Below, one piece after another: positions 10,592 through 21,599 of a stretch of 64,000 bases of DNA (within the stretch, counting starts at the first letter, position 1; the number at the start of each line of letters is the position of its first letter). The stretch comes from Notolepis coatsorum. Its lineage: Eukaryota; Chordata; Actinopteri; Aulopiformes; Paralepididae. Under the pieces are notes generated by a model, which worked only from the letters and a program-made list of their open reading frames with translations, was not told the origin of the DNA and ran no database searches. A program made the position numbers and the translations under genes. The stretch is from positions 99,383,674 through 99,447,673 of the forward strand of contig OZ020598.1 in assembly GCA_963971535.1 (NCBI GenBank). Reading direction: 5' to 3'.

Positions 10592-11039
10592 TGCAAGTAA
10601 AGGAACTGTGTACTTCTTCCACCACTGTTTGTGGCCAACTATCCAAAGCTAGTATGAGGAACAGAATGGATTGTGCTGAAAGGAATTCTACCCATCAACA
10701 TCACTGGTGAATAGGAAACAGGGCTAGGGGTCCAAAAAACGATCCCTTTTTTGGCTCAGTGGGCTAAGGCGCATATACAGTATATACCAGGCGCTCTTAA
10801 ATCCACAATCTGTCTTGTCCCCATTCCATGATATCTAACAAAGCTGCGATGTCTTTGAAATATAGTAGGAAAACAAAGAGATTACACACTAGATGGTAAT
10901 CTGGGAGATACCATGCGCTGAGAGGAGCCAAGGAAGTAATGAAAGCAGTGTGTGTGAGAGAGAGCCAACAAGTAATGAAGTCTGTAGTCTGGAGAGCCGG
11001 GAGAGGAGGATGGATGCTCCTCTTCATCACGGTGATGGG
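10592..11039. other. No gene seen
   Basis: Only short open frames. A tRNA-like fragment GGCTCAGTGGGCTAAGGCGC occurs near 10755. Confidence 0.5.
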
Positions 11040-11067
11040 ACAGGCAGAGGACACTGGCAGAGACAAG

Positions 11068-11202
11068 GCGACGCACACACACGCAAATACGTGCACGCAC
11101 ACACACACAAACAAATACTGTATATATATATACGCTAAGACAGCGATAATGATGGTAGATTCACAGGCACACACCTCATGTGTACACACACACACACACA
11201 AC
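11068..11202. repeat. Interrupted (CA)n microsatellites
   Basis: Three CA tracts (about 11068-11080, 11097-11112, 11184-11202) separated by unique sequence. Confidence 0.85.
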
Positions 11203-11223
11203 ACACAGATAGTTATTTATTTT

Positions 11224-12059
11224 TTAACACTTTGAGTGCCAACGACGAGAACTCGTTTTTTTTTAATGATCGATTTCCATAAATGTTTCATCAATCTAGC
11301 CTCACGTTACCAGTGGGGATCTGTCTGAACTCGAACAGGGAAAATACCGCCCCCTATCGTCTCTCCGGATGGTACTGCACCCCTTTGGATTGGATTGAAT
11401 GAAACGAAAGTAACCGGAGACGATCCAAGTAATCGCCTACCACCAGAACAGCGGAGAATGTGTTTCCAGTACCCAGCGTTGGATCAATAAACGCGATCGA
11501 AATTTGGAATGGCGATCAGGAATTGGAATAATCTTTTTGGAGAACATCTGATCTGAGGTAAGGAATCTATTTTACCAGTCTTGGGATAATCAAAGCTATT
11601 TTCACCTATATATCAGCGTGTGCCATATGTGTGTATGTATGTGTCTGTGTGTGTGTGCGATCAGGAAATAAGAGAATCGATTTTTCAGCCCGCTTCTATA
11701 GCGTGCATAAGTACACATATACTATCGATAATCTAGCGTTTATTTGAAAATGATTCATAAGTAGGCCGAAAAATGACAACGTGTTTTGTGTATTCCAGTA
11801 AAGGGCGTTTATCACAGAATCTTAATTTTTTTCTGGAACTTTCAAAAAACAATAAAGTAAAGTATAAAACGGAAATTAACCGATTAAAAAACTATCCGTT
11901 TTGACAACGTTGACTGTAAACAAGTCATTGATAAGCGACGGCCATATTAGACACATAGCCATAATTTAAGATATAGTTTATGCGTTCGCAAATATGAGAG
12001 CTCTGTCATTGAAGTGGGTGGTGGCACGCAACGGGGTTCCGTGGCACTCAAAGTGTTAA
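11224..12059. mobile_element. TTAACACTTT-family MITE, complete copy
   Basis: TTAA 11224-11227 plus CACTTTGAGTGCCAACGACG on the left. GGCACTCAAAGTG plus TTAA 12056-12059 on the right. Length 836 bp. The interior is non-coding and matches 8420-9265 and 39983-40885 in inverse orientation. It carries only short open frames, so any transposase acts in trans. Confidence 0.9.
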
Positions 12060-12300
12060 AGGAACAAGCCAATATTATGGGAAATGCACTTACCGTCTTC
12101 TCCAGATTCAGACAGGTACGAATTTCCTCTCTGTGCGTTCAGTAGAAAGCTATCTGGCTGCAAGCTAGCCTAGCTTAGCACAAATTAATGGAAGCGGATA
12201 GACCACTAGCCTAGCGGAGTTTTAAGCTAAGCTAGTGGTCCGTATCTACTTCCATAAATTTTTTAGTGAACGCACAATATGACACATTCAGTTATACACT
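12060..12300. repeat. Interspersed repeat with hairpin (TTAAAGGAAC type)
   Basis: It directly abuts the previous MITE. GGGAAATGCACTTACC and TCTCTGTGCGTTCAGTAGAA recur at 45045-45187. An inverted repeat pairs about 12186-12215 with 12228-12258 around a short loop. Confidence 0.65.
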
Positions 12301-12320
12301 CATCTACCTGTGGTCTAGTG

Positions 12321-12870
12321 CAGTGGTTCCCAAAGTCGGGGTCGCGACCCAAAGGTGGGGCGCGAGCAGCCACGGGAGGGCCGCGAGATGATTAAAAAAA
12401 AATCAAAAAAAAATGTTTGTCAGGCCACTGAACTTAGAAGCAGGCCAGGATAGTGTTTCTAGTTGTATTCTAAAATGCTATTCTATTGTATTCTAAAATG
12501 TGACTATATGGTTTTATATTAACTTAATAAATAAACAAAAATGAAAAATCTACTTATTTCAACGAACATTTCAAACTAAATAACAGATTATGCACATAAA
12601 ACGCAGAAAACAACCGAAGCAACAATAGTATTTTAATGAGGCTATTATTATTATCATTATTATTTTGCAACAAGTTAGCCCTCTCATAAATAGCACATAT
12701 AAATGAATAACTAACGTGAACTAACTTAATAGGATTGAAGTGATATTTGGCTTAAAAAACCGGTCACCTGGCAAAAAAAAAAAAAAAAAAAGCCTGACGA
12801 TGTGCATTGGGCCGCGGCTCTCTGACGCTTTATTTTCTGGGTCCCGGCCTGACAAGTTTGGGAACCCCTG
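12321..12870 (+). mobile_element. hAT-type MITE with 8-bp duplication GTCTAGTG
   Basis: Termini CAGTGGTTCCCAAAG and TTTGGGAACCCCTG are flanked by GTCTAGTG at 12313-12320 and 12871-12878. Length 550 bp, non-coding. A sister copy lies inverted at 45864-46675. Eight-bp duplications and CAG(T/G)G termini are typical of hAT transposons. Confidence 0.95.
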
Positions 12871-13559
12871 GTCTAGTGTATCAGGAACTCAGTCAATACA
12901 ACACAATCAGTTTATTTCACTTTAGTAGGATTTGTCAAACAGTCTTACCTCTATGTAAGTGCAACTAGGGGATAACAGGGATGGTTGAACTTGTCACACA
13001 GGTAGATTGTCACATTCATTATACTTCGCTACCAAAAGGCACTTTCTCCCATATTGTGAGGTTTTGTCCATTGCTCACCTACTCGCTCTGTTCCTTTAAG
13101 CCTACTCGCTCTGTTCCTTTAAGCCTACTCGCTCTGTTCCTTTAGTTTTCTGTTAATCAATTGCATTCTCCTCCCCTCACTAGCCCCCACCCTCGCGTTC
13201 GTTTGCTCTTCAGCAACCACACCCTTGGACTACCTGTCATTATGTGTTTGATTGGTTTGGTGCCGAACACACACTTCTAGCTTCAAGTATCAATTACCTT
13301 CACGCACCTGATGTGCATTCTAATTAGTTCCCCTGTGGGCTTTAAGTACCTCGCTCTCCCCTCAGTTCCTGTCGGGTCGTCCCGTATCATTCCATATCAT
13401 ATCTCTATCACCAAGACTCCTTCGGGAGTCTCTCTGTCTGTTATGCTGCTTTCATCTCCGGCGTGAGATGCACTCTAGCCTTCGCCTTCTGTCTCCGTTT
13501 GCCTGGAAGGAGACACTGGACTGCGCTCTCTAAACTTCCACGGGAGGTATTCCACTGTT

Positions 13560-14050
13560 CCACTTCAGACCTCCGCGCAGCAGACGTCCAGACGCGCATC
13601 CAGACCTCCGCGCAGCAGACGCCCAGACGCGCATTCAGACCTCCGCGCAGCAGACGCCCAGACGCGCATCAAGACCTCCGCGCAGCAGACGCGCTCTTCA
13701 CTCCAGACGTGCATCGCTTCCTAATACTCTACGGGAGGATGCGTCTCTCCGAGCCAGGCGCGCTCTTCCGCGCAGACGCGCATCCAGACCTCCGCGCAGC
13801 AGACACGCTCTTCACTCCAGACGCGCATCGCTTCCTAATACTCTACGGGAGGATGCGTCTCTCCGAGCCGGCGCGCTCTTCCGCGCAGACGCGCTCTTCA
13901 CTCCAGACGCGCATTCAGAAGCACTCCAGATGCGTCCTCCGTACCGGCGCGTACTCCAAGCAGACGCGCACCACTCAGACCTCCGCGCCAGATGCGCCCT
14001 CCGTACCGGCGCGTACTCCAAGCAGTCGCGCACCACTCAGACCTCCGCTT
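13560..14050. repeat. GC-rich minisatellite inside the LTR
   Basis: Units built on GACCTCCGCGCAGCAGACGC and CCAGACGCGCAT (about 35 bp). A longer duplicated block carries CGCTTCCTAATACTCTACGG twice, and another carries CCGTACCGGCGCGTACTCCA twice. The 219-codon open frame over it has no family resemblance. Confidence 0.9.
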
Positions 14051-14699
14051 GGAAACCCCGTTCCCCGTGGCGACGCGCTCGCCCTGTTTATCCTGCTCTC
14101 CTTACGCACAGCGCCTGGGTGAGTTTTTTATGACTGTCTTTGATCCTATTCGTTTTTCGTGTGTTTAAGGACACTGAAGATATCCTGCTTTTTGTCAGAC
14201 TGTCACTCACCCAGCGTCAGCTTTTTGGATAGTTCATTGGGATAATATTTGGCCTTTACATCGCTCACTGTGTGTTTACACACCGAAGATATTATTCACT
14301 TGGATTTGTATTTGGGACTTCGCTCACAGTGTTTATTTGCACCGAAGATTCTATCACGTGGATTTGTGTTTGGACGTTACTCACAGTGTGTATATACACC
14401 GAAGATTCAGTCACTTGGATTACTCTGTTTTTGGGACAAGTCACCTCTCCTGTCACCTGCTCTGTTCCCAACTGTACTCTGAGCTAACCCGCTCCCTCTC
14501 GGTCCCGTTTACCACCTCGGAGATCTGCCGAGAGAAGTCTGCAGAGCGGCTCTGACGTCACCGTCTGCTTCCCCAGACGAACCATCCCGGGAGAAGCTGC
14601 AGAGCAGCAACATTCATTACTGCTTGTATCCCAGGCGTTGTCTGTTTTCTCTGTCCCTGTAAGCAGCACCAGCCCTCGCCCTTTTCCAAGGCCTTACCC

Positions 14700-15000
14700 T
14701 GTTTTCCTAGTCCTCCCTGTCCCCAGCCCGCCTCCGCGGGTCTCTGTCCCTGTTTACCCTGTTTTCCTAGTCCTCCCTGTCCCCAGCCCGCCTCCGCGGG
14801 TCTCTGTCCCTGTTTCCCCACCCTAGTCCTCCTAGTCCTCCCTGTCCCCAGCCCGCCTCCGCGGGCCTCTGTCCCTGTTTTCCCCACTCTAGTCCTCCTA
14901 GTCCTCCCTGTCCCCAGCCCGCCTCCGCGGGCCTCTGTCCCTGTTTCCCCTCTCTAGTCCTCCTGTTCCTCCCTGTCCAGTCCTCCTAGTCCTCCCTGTT
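14700..15000. repeat. 60-bp minisatellite inside the LTR
   Basis: About five copies of a unit containing TAGTCCTCCCTGTCCCCAGC and CCGCCTCCGCGGG. The minus-strand Gly/Arg-rich open frame here is a by-product. Confidence 0.9.
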
Positions 15001-15232
15001 CCTGCCTTGTCCCTTGCCCCGGCCCTGTTCCGTTAGCCTTCCCTTAGCCTTCCCCCTAGCCAGCTCGCCTCTTAAAGGCACTGTGCCTTCCCCATTCTTG
15101 TTATCCATTTATTTGTGTTCTCCCTTAAAGGGACAGTGCCGTTTTCTGTGTGTTTCAATAAATGCCCAGTTCTTGGCTTACTCTCATACCTGTCTTGTGT
15201 TGTGCGATTGGGGTCGGTTACAAACCATAACA

Positions 15233-15622
15233 GTACGACCCGACCCATCGACGACCCCAGCCAGCACAGACGGTGTGGTTGAGCTTCCTGCGTCCATGCA
15301 CATTCACCCCGTTTTCCATGTGTCCCGGGTTAAGCCTGTCTCTCTCAGTCCCCTGATGCCTCCTGCTCCGGAACCACCTCCTCCCAAGATGGTGGACGGT
15401 CACCCCCAGTGGCAGGTCCGCCGGTTGATGGGCGTTCGACGGCGGGGTCGGGGGTTCCAGTACCTGGTGGACTGGGAGGGGTACGGTCCGGAGGAACGGA
15501 GCTGGGTCTCCCGCCGGCTCATCGTAGATCCCGGCCTGATCACCGACTTCCATCGTGCCCATCCGGGCGAGCCGGGTCGGCCTGGTCGCCGGGTGGCTCC
15601 CGTGGAGGGGGGGGTACTGTGA
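15233..15622 (+). pseudogene. Gypsy pol C-terminus: integrase tail plus chromodomain
   Basis: The frame from the LTR edge ends at a TGA (15620-15622) that overlaps the first bases of the 3' LTR. Near residues 23-35 it has [11 protein letters not shown], the end of the Gypsy integrase GPY/F region. Residues about 55-110 hold a chromodomain-like block ([33 protein letters not shown]), which normally helps target integration to chromatin. A purine tract GTGGAGGGGGGGGTAC lies just before the LTR as polypurine tract. Everything upstream (gag, protease, RT, RNase H, integrase core) is deleted, leaving about 385 bp between LTRs. It is non-autonomous. Confidence 0.9.
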
Positions 15623-16512
15623 AGTTTGGTCCGCTCCCCACCCACTCGCTCCGTTCCTTTAAGGTATTTTGTTAATTAATTGCATTCCCCGCCACACGCT
15701 TCTTTCCTGTAAGATGCCATGTTGATTGGTGCTCTTCCCACCACACGCTTCTGGAGCAATGATCAATTTCATCCCGCAGCTGTCACAGCTTGTCATCAGC
15801 ACCCTGTGGCTTTATATACCCTGATTCCCCTAGTATCGATGTTGGATCGTTTTGAATATTCCCTGCATCTGCCTGTCTTTCCCGTCGCTGTTCCCTGTCT
15901 GTTGCTTCCCAGGACTTTCGTGAAGTATCCCTGTGGAGAACCTGATTCCCCGTACGAAGCTGCGCCTCGTTTATCTGCCCGCTTTACGCTTTGCGCTCTG
16001 GTGAGTTTTTGGAAACAGTTCTTTTTGGATCACCCGTTTTTTGTGTGTTTGTGAAACACCGAAGAGATCCCGTTTTTGTTATACTGTTCTCACCTAATTT
16101 TTGTTGTTGGATTTACACTTTGGATTACCGTATTGTTTTTTCTCTGGACTCTGCTAACTGTGTGTATCACACCGAAGATCAAGTCACTTGGATATTCATT
16201 TGGATCAGTCACCTCTCTGTTTCTGTTGTGCGCTGGGCTAACTGGGATTTCTCTCTCTCTCCGTTTCCACCTGGAGTGTATGCTGGGAGGATCTGCAGAG
16301 CGGCTCAGACGTCACAAGCTAATTCCTCACCACCACCTACTGGGAGAATCTGCAGAGCCGCAACATTCTTCACATGCCAGATTCCCCGTTTGTTCTGTTG
16401 CTCAACCTAATTCTATCTTGTGACTCTGAGAATAAATACGCCCTTGCTTTGGCTAACTCTGAAACAACTCTCTCTGTGCCGTTGCGCTTGGGGTCGGTTA
16501 CAAACCCTAACA
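15618..16512 (+). mobile_element. Gypsy 3' LTR
   Basis: It starts TGTGAAGTTTGGTCC after the polypurine tract and ends CAAACCCTAACA. AATAAA lies at 16431. Shared blocks with the 5' LTR include ACCGAAGAT/TCACTTGGAT and CTGCAGAGCGGCTC. The flanks (CATAT left, GCATG right) do not form an obvious 5-bp duplication. Confidence 0.85.
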
Positions 16513-16563
16513 GCATGGCTCTGAATGACGTGAAAAAGCGTTTTCCGGCAATCAAAGTGTTAA
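16513..16563. mobile_element. Severed TTAACACTTT-family terminus
   Basis: AATCAAAGTGTTAA at 16550-16563 is the right end of a TTAA MITE cut by the Gypsy element. The matching left half was not found beside 13055. Confidence 0.45.
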
Positions 16564-16957
16564 GATAAGATAATCTTTATTGACATTTGAAAATCTATGA
16601 TTGGCTTTCAAATGTAGACTGGCAAACAACCCCAATTCCCCTTTTTTTAGTGTTCCTCTTCTAATCCTCGCTTCCGCTGTTGTCCGTTGTCATGTCTCCC
16701 ATTCATGTTCGATAACACCTTCTCTTAACACATTCTGCGCCACGCAGTATGCCCATCTTATACCACTCTCTGCCAGTGCTGTAACCCTATGGAGTGGCTC
16801 ACCTTCTTTGCAGGGCTATAACTTTTTAAATATAATAGCTATATCGACATTACTATGGCCCATTCAACATCGGGTATCTATCGTTCCGGATGTGGGAACG
16901 TTATATTTTTCCATTCATACATTGTCGTGTTAGTACCGTCGTGAATATAAGTATGTT

Positions 16958-17258
16958 TTTAGGAGCGGTCAGGTGGCGTAGCGGAGATTGCGTTCGTCAC
17001 CAACAACGGAGACGCTGGATTCGCCTGTTCGAATCCAGCTCACAGCTCCGGCGTTGTCACCAGCTTGGCTGGCCGTTCACACTAATACAATTGGCTGTAT
17101 TAGAGGGTGGGAAAGCTGGCGGGGTGGGTCTGGGTCGTTGTAAACAGCGACTCCTACAGTTCGGTCGGGGCGCCTGCTCAGCGCGGATAGCATCTAAGGG
17201 GGGTACTTCCACACGTTACACCCTCTCAGTGAGAGTCCGCGGTGCCTGGTGAAAAGAA
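16958..17258 (+). mobile_element. tRNA-derived SINE (family S3), plus copy
   Basis: The head GGTCAGGTGGCGTAGCGG has an A-box-like core and TGTTCGAATCCAGC is B-box-like. The body CTGGGTCGTTGTAAACAGCG recurs inverted at 17798-17900. Non-coding. Confidence 0.7.
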
Positions 17259-17263
17259 GCGCT

Positions 17264-17345
17264 GACCTTCAAAGCTTTTTTTTGGCAATCGAAGCTTCGG
17301 GCCGAGCTTCGATTTTAATTCAAAGCTTCGAGAGAGAAAAATAAA
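17264..17345. repeat. GCTTCGAA-rich element terminus
   Basis: GCTGACCTTCAAAGC and several GAAGCTTCG motifs resemble the reverse complement of 19950-20033. These may be the two ends of one hAT-like element. No duplication was confirmed. Confidence 0.4.
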
Positions 17346-17361
17346 AATACTTTTTTTTTCT

Positions 17362-17440
17362 TATGTTGTGGGACTTGTACAGCACTTTGGTAAACGTTGT
17401 TGTTTTTAAATGTACTCTATAAATAAAGTGGATTGGATTA
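17362..17440 (+). mobile_element. LINE 3' tail
   Basis: ACAGCACTTTGGTAAACG, GTTGTTTTTAAATGTACTC and a GGATTGGATT tail match the 3' UTR at 10510-10591. Confidence 0.7.
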
Positions 17441-17797
17441 ATTAATTAAGTAGCCCCTTTCGTGACTGTGACGCAGCCAACAAGGTTTCACTCGGCTGCG
17501 CTGCCTGGGTGCAGTGGGGCTGCTCTCACAGCCAACGACATGACATTACATAATTATGTTGCAACCTTCGTCTATCAAGCAAACAATTATATAAATATTT
17601 ATATGTAGTTGATAGAGACAAAGGCAGAATTCGACTTAATTAAGCATGTTTTATTAAGACATATTTTTATATGGGTCGGGACACTTTAAAAAAGCAACAC
17701 AATGAACACAAATCTGTCTTAAATAACAAACGGCATTGCTTCGCTTCTTCGTCGACATGTCTGTTGCACATGTCCTTGTTGTTTTCAACACAGATAA

Positions 17798-18212
17798 CAG
17801 GCGCCCCGACCGAACTGTAGGAGTCGCTGTCCACAACGACCCAGACCCACCCACCGGCTTCCCTCCCGCTGACTCTGCCAATCGAGCCAGCATGACGGCC
17901 GGCCAAGCCGGAAGCAACGCTGACAGCTGGATTCGATACCAGTGTCTCTTTTTTTTAAACTTCATTTTTTAGCATTTATCGCTTTTCTGGTCAAGTATGA
18001 CCGACAGATGTAGGGTGAAACGGGAGAGAGCAGGGGAAGACATTCGGCAAATGACGGCGAGTCCGGGAATCGAACTCGGAGTCAACCAGGTCCGTGACGC
18101 AGCACGGTATTCCGCGACGCAGCGCGGTACATGGTGTGCTACTGAAGCACCCTACCAGTGTCTCTTGCGTTGGTGACGAGCGCCTTGTCCGCTGCGCCAC
18201 CCAGCCGCCGAG
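17798..18212 (-). mobile_element. tRNA-derived SINE (family S3), minus copy, interrupted
   Basis: The minus-strand head is CTGGGTGGCGCAGCGGACAA at about 18186-18206. The body reaches GGTCGGGGCGCC at about 17800. It is split by a second SINE at 17951-18152, bounded by a 14-bp duplication. Confidence 0.8.
17951..18152 (-). mobile_element. SINE (family S4) nested in SINE S3, 14-bp target duplication
   Basis: TACCAGTGTCTCTT occurs at 17937-17950 and again at 18153-18166. Between them is a poly-T start (poly-A on the minus strand) and a minus-strand B-box-like GAGTTCGATTCCCGGAC. A relative is at 33395-33560. The long duplication plus A-tail shows LINE-driven retroposition. Confidence 0.9.
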
Positions 18213-18498
18213 TGTGTATATTGATCCACGTTACAAGATAGCTTTTCCCCCGATGCACAGAGCGCCACATCCGGTTTAGAGTGGAGTGCAACTCGCCCGA
18301 AATCCACCAGGCGGCGGTATTGAGGCGTTGCAATATCAGACAGGGTCCAGCTGGCTCCCGGAGCCTTCCTGGATGAATTATGAATGCCAATAGCGAATAA
18401 AGGAAATAACGATCATAAAAACGAGTTAACTCGTTGTTGGCGCTCACCGATTGGCGGGCAATAACGAGTAAACTCGTCTTTGGCGCACAATGTGTTAA

Positions 18499-19104
18499 TT
18501 ACAACAAGCAATGCTGTTTGTTATTTAAAGGCCAACCTTCATGTTGTATTTTTGTTCAATAAACAATGTGGACTAGGCCAACGGTGACTTTCATAAAGAA
18601 GGAAAAAAAAAGTATTGAAATTGACCCAGTTTTAGCGTTTTTATCAAACATTTCGTCTGCCCAACACAATCTATTTTAATATATTTATCTATATTTTAAT
18701 CAATGGTTCATAACGTGCGTGTGTAATCGAAATGATCTCGTCACAACAGGTGCAGGGCACCAGGGGGCTCACCAGGGGGCGCTGAGAGTCACACACAGCT
18801 AGTGGCAGGCACTGCAGGCAGAGAGCCTTGCTACCATAGATATATGCTTTACTACTAGCCGAATGAAAATGTATCTGTTTCACCTAACACTATTGCTCCG
18901 TGATTATAGCCATCCATCTCTAAAGCTAACCACTATTTGTAAAAGCCACAACCACGTTACCATATTTGTAATAATGTAAATCATTGTGTCGTTGTACACA
19001 TAGTGTTTATAACGTTAGTAGCTAACATAGCTTAGCTTGGTAGCTATTGTGCTAACAACATATCCCGACATCCGGCTCGCTGGCCGGCATGAACGGCCGA
19101 CCCA
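18499..19104. other. No gene seen
   Basis: A/T-rich, no recognised coding frame; AATAAA-like signals only. Confidence 0.4.
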
Positions 19105-19350
19105 AAATGGTTCTCTCCTCTCTGTACACCCCGTCCCCACGGGTACCCTGCCGGGGGGCCCATGGACGCGACAACGGCGGCAGCCGTAGGGTGCTCGAGC
19201 CCGTAAAGGCTAGTGGTACACGATAGCTATGAGCTAACTAACGCTACAGGCTCAAACACCCTACGGCCGCCGCTGTTGTCGCGTCCACAAGCTCCTCCGC
19301 AGGACACCCGCGAGGACGGGGGCACACAAAGAGGAGAGAACCACCCGCAG
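19105..19350. repeat. Large imperfect palindrome, about 100-bp arms, GC-rich
   Basis: GGACGCGACAACGGCGGCAG and CCGTAGGGTG at about 19163-19192 match the reverse complement of about 19258-19288. Outer parts (GGTTCTCTCCTCTCTGTAC near 19110; GAGGAGAGAACCACC near 19331) also pair. The loop is about 50 bp. This is a fold-back element. Part of the right arm (GGGACGGCGGAGCT) is repeated at 19383. Confidence 0.85.
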
Positions 19351-19949
19351 GGACGGCGGAGCTGTAGTGGTCCCGACTGTAGCAGGGACGGCGGAGCTAT
19401 AGGCTAACTGTGATGCACAGAGTGGGCCACCATTGATCTAGTACTATGACCCGGACGGGCAAGGCATACGTTTCCTGAAGTGACGTCACGGCCGTGCTAG
19501 CGTCTGATAAGCTTTTAGATTCGGCTCATTAATATGCACCTGTAGTGACGTCGGCGTTTGATAAGCTTTTTTGATTCGCGCGTGCATGTTATTCGTGCGT
19601 GGACCTTTTTAACTCTTTCGAAGTGGCATTTCCGGTGTCAAATGGAAAAAAAGAAATAATGAAATTATATACCAATGATGTAAACTACCCATAATTGATC
19701 AGTAGGGTTTAACCTGGATGTTGGGCTTTAAGATGAGGTCGGACTCGGCACTGACAGATTTGTGTTCATTGTGCTGCTTTTATAAAGCCTCAAATGACGG
19801 CTTACTATGAAAGCAAAGTGTTTTGTTTGTCTAAGATTTAAAAAGGTTTAAACTTTACAGCACTGACAAAGTTGAACAAAGTGCTGTACAAGTCCCACAA
19901 CATAAAACAAATACAATTTAAAAAAATAAAAGATGTATACGTTTTTTTT
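19351..19949. other. No gene seen
   Basis: Two TGATAAGCTTTT motifs near TGACGTC (19507, 19560) suggest a local duplication. The block at 19860-19910 is the reverse complement of the LINE tail at 17362 (GTGCTGTACAAGTCCCACAA). Confidence 0.45.
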
Positions 19950-20035
19950 TTATCTTGAAGCTTCGAATTAAAATATAATCTCGGCCGCGAAGCTTCGAAT
20001 TCCAAAAAAAAACAATTCGAATGTCAGCCCTAGTA

Positions 20036-20165
20036 TAGGGGCCAGACTGGTAGGGGGCTGAGCAGAGCAATGTGCAGGGTGAGGAGGGGGTATAGGGGCC
20101 AGAGTGGTAGGGGGCTGAGCAGAGCAGGGTGCAGGGTGAAAGGAGGATATAGGGGCCAGAGTCCC
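20036..20165. repeat. Short tandem repeat, about 57-bp unit
   Basis: Two full units and a partial one, built on TATAGGGGCCAGA and GGTAGGGGGCTGAGCAGAGC. Confidence 0.85.
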
Positions 20166-20249
20166 TCTTATATTATTTTCATCACTAACTTCTAATGAAT
20201 TAAACAATAGTGAAAGTAAACTCTCCCACACTTCCCTGATGACCCCCTG

Positions 20250-20304
20250 AAACCTTCTCAAGGTCCCCTGGGGGGCCCTGGACCCCTAGTTGAGAAACAC
20301 TGCT

Positions 20305-20339
<35 letters not shown>

Positions 20340-20610
20340 AATACACACCAGTGAGTTTGACAGTGGTTTGATGGATGTGCAGAGTGAGGCAGACAGCTGA
20401 CTTAATCATTCTACCCATAAATGTATTAATTATGAAAAGCCAGCAGGACACAGTGTAAGAATAAGGCTGATAGAGAGAGACAGAGACAGTGCGAGAGAGA
20501 GAGAGACAGAGAAAGGTAGAAAGAGACAGAGAGGTAGAGAGAGAAGAAAGACAGAAAGATGGACCAACATACCAGTCATAGATGGAGCGATGGGGGGGGG
20601 GGGGGGTAAA
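20250..20610. other. hAT-like terminus, (CA)n, GA-rich tract and poly-G
   Basis: GTTGAGAAACACTG at about 20290 is an inverted hAT-type end. (CA)n runs 20306-20335. GAGA-rich sequence at 20470-20550 and a poly-G run at about 20592-20606 follow. A GAGA-rich stretch continues to 20765. Confidence 0.65.
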
Positions 20611-20999
20611 GAGAGAGAGAGGTCTGAATGGCAGCCATATGAACCCTGAATGACAGCAATAAATCAGCTTTTGTTTCACGATGGAACATTAGACTAAGCA
20701 GAGAGGAGAGAGAGAGAGAAACATGGAGAGAGAGGTGGGGAGTGACAGAGAGATAGAGAGAGAGGCAGATAGGACAGGCAACAACAAAAAAATCAATAGG
20801 TCACAGCCACTTCTTTCTTTCACTTACTTCATTTATAATATTTAACATTTCTGCATTCAAATGTCTAAAAATGACTAGACCTATATGTTGTGTATTTTAC
20901 ACAAATAGTTGTGCATTTACATTATCCAAAATGTTTAATAAAATACAAATATATAGAGATGAGGTAGAAATAGATTTCACAATTAATTATATGCCAATA

Positions 21000-21160
21000 T
21001 TAAAGGTGCTATAGATAGTTTTTATGTAGAGTCATATTTTTTTTATGTAAATATATTTGAACATCCACAGAGCTTTTAGAAAGGTGTGGAATAATAGAAA
21101 TGATTGAATGCACCGGATTGGATAAATTTAGTGACTGAATGTTATCTATAGCACATTTAA
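21000..21160. mobile_element. Short TTAA MITE, GGTGCTATAGATA termini
   Basis: TTAA 21000-21003 is followed by AGGTGCTATAGATAG. The right end TATCTATAGCACAT is followed by TTAA 21157-21160. Length 161 bp. Confidence 0.8.
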
Positions 21161-21179
21161 ATAAATAAATATAATGCTT

Positions 21180-21325
21180 TGAAGGCCTCAGGGCAGCTCT
21201 GGCTGCAATTGTAGCTTACCACCACCGGTATGACTGTGTATGAACGAATAATGGACTCTGTGAAGCGCTCTGGGTCAGTGAAGAGCACTATATAAATCCA
21301 AGTCATTATTATTATTATTATTACT
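21180..21325 (+). mobile_element. SINE/LINE 3' portion (GCGCTCTGGG...TATATAAATCC type)
   Basis: GGCAGCTCTGGCTGCAATTG, GAAGCGCTCTGGGTCAGTGA, CACTATATAAATCC and an ATT repeat tail. This is a widespread fish retroposon tail. A 38-bp direct duplication follows (AAGTCGAACCAGATGTATTT twice, 21330-21400). Confidence 0.65.
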
Positions 21326-21506
21326 GCAGCTTTAAGTTTTTAAGTCGAACCAGATGTATTTCCCTTTAAGTTTTTAAGTCGAACCAGATGTATTTCCCTT
21401 TTTTTTCTTTTTTAGTGAACAGTGAACAGAATGCCTTTTTTTTGCTAGCACCAGCGCTGGGAACATCATCTTACACCAAGACATCTGTTCAACCCAATTG
21501 TTTGTG

Positions 21507-21510
<4 letters not shown>

Positions 21511-21545
<35 letters not shown>

Positions 21546-21599
21546 CTGTGTGTGTGTGTGTGTGTGCTTGCCTGTGTGTGTGTGTGTGTGTGTGTGTGG
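21511..21599. repeat. (GT)n microsatellite
   Basis: Three GT blocks separated by TTGCCT. Confidence 0.95.

Larger units (their letters stand above)
13055..15232 (+). mobile_element. Gypsy 5' LTR, expanded by internal tandem repeats
   Basis: It runs from TGTGAGGTTTTGTCC to CAAACCATAACA. Its ends match the 3' LTR (15618-16512) at both extremities (start ACTCGCTCTGTTCCTTTA; end GGGGTCGGTTACAAACC). It is 2178 bp against 895 bp because of three arrays: a 21-bp unit at 13080-13145, roughly 35-bp units at 13560-14050, and 60-bp units at 14700-15000. An AATAAA precedes the end (15157). Confidence 0.8.
16725..18498. mobile_element. TTAACACATT-family MITE, interrupted by SINEs
   Basis: Left end TTAACACATTCTGCGCC, right end GGCGCACAATGTGTTAA. 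The left 200 bp (TTTGCAGGGCTATAACTTTT) matches 37259-37385 and the inverse of 44040-44090. The right 270 bp matches 7627-7900 inverted. About 1.2 kb of SINEs and LINE tail sits inside (16950-18210). Confidence 0.8.

Noticed and set aside
13463..14122. 219-codon plus-strand ORF
   Set aside because: It lies inside the Gypsy LTR tandem arrays; the open frame is a by-product of GC-rich repeats.
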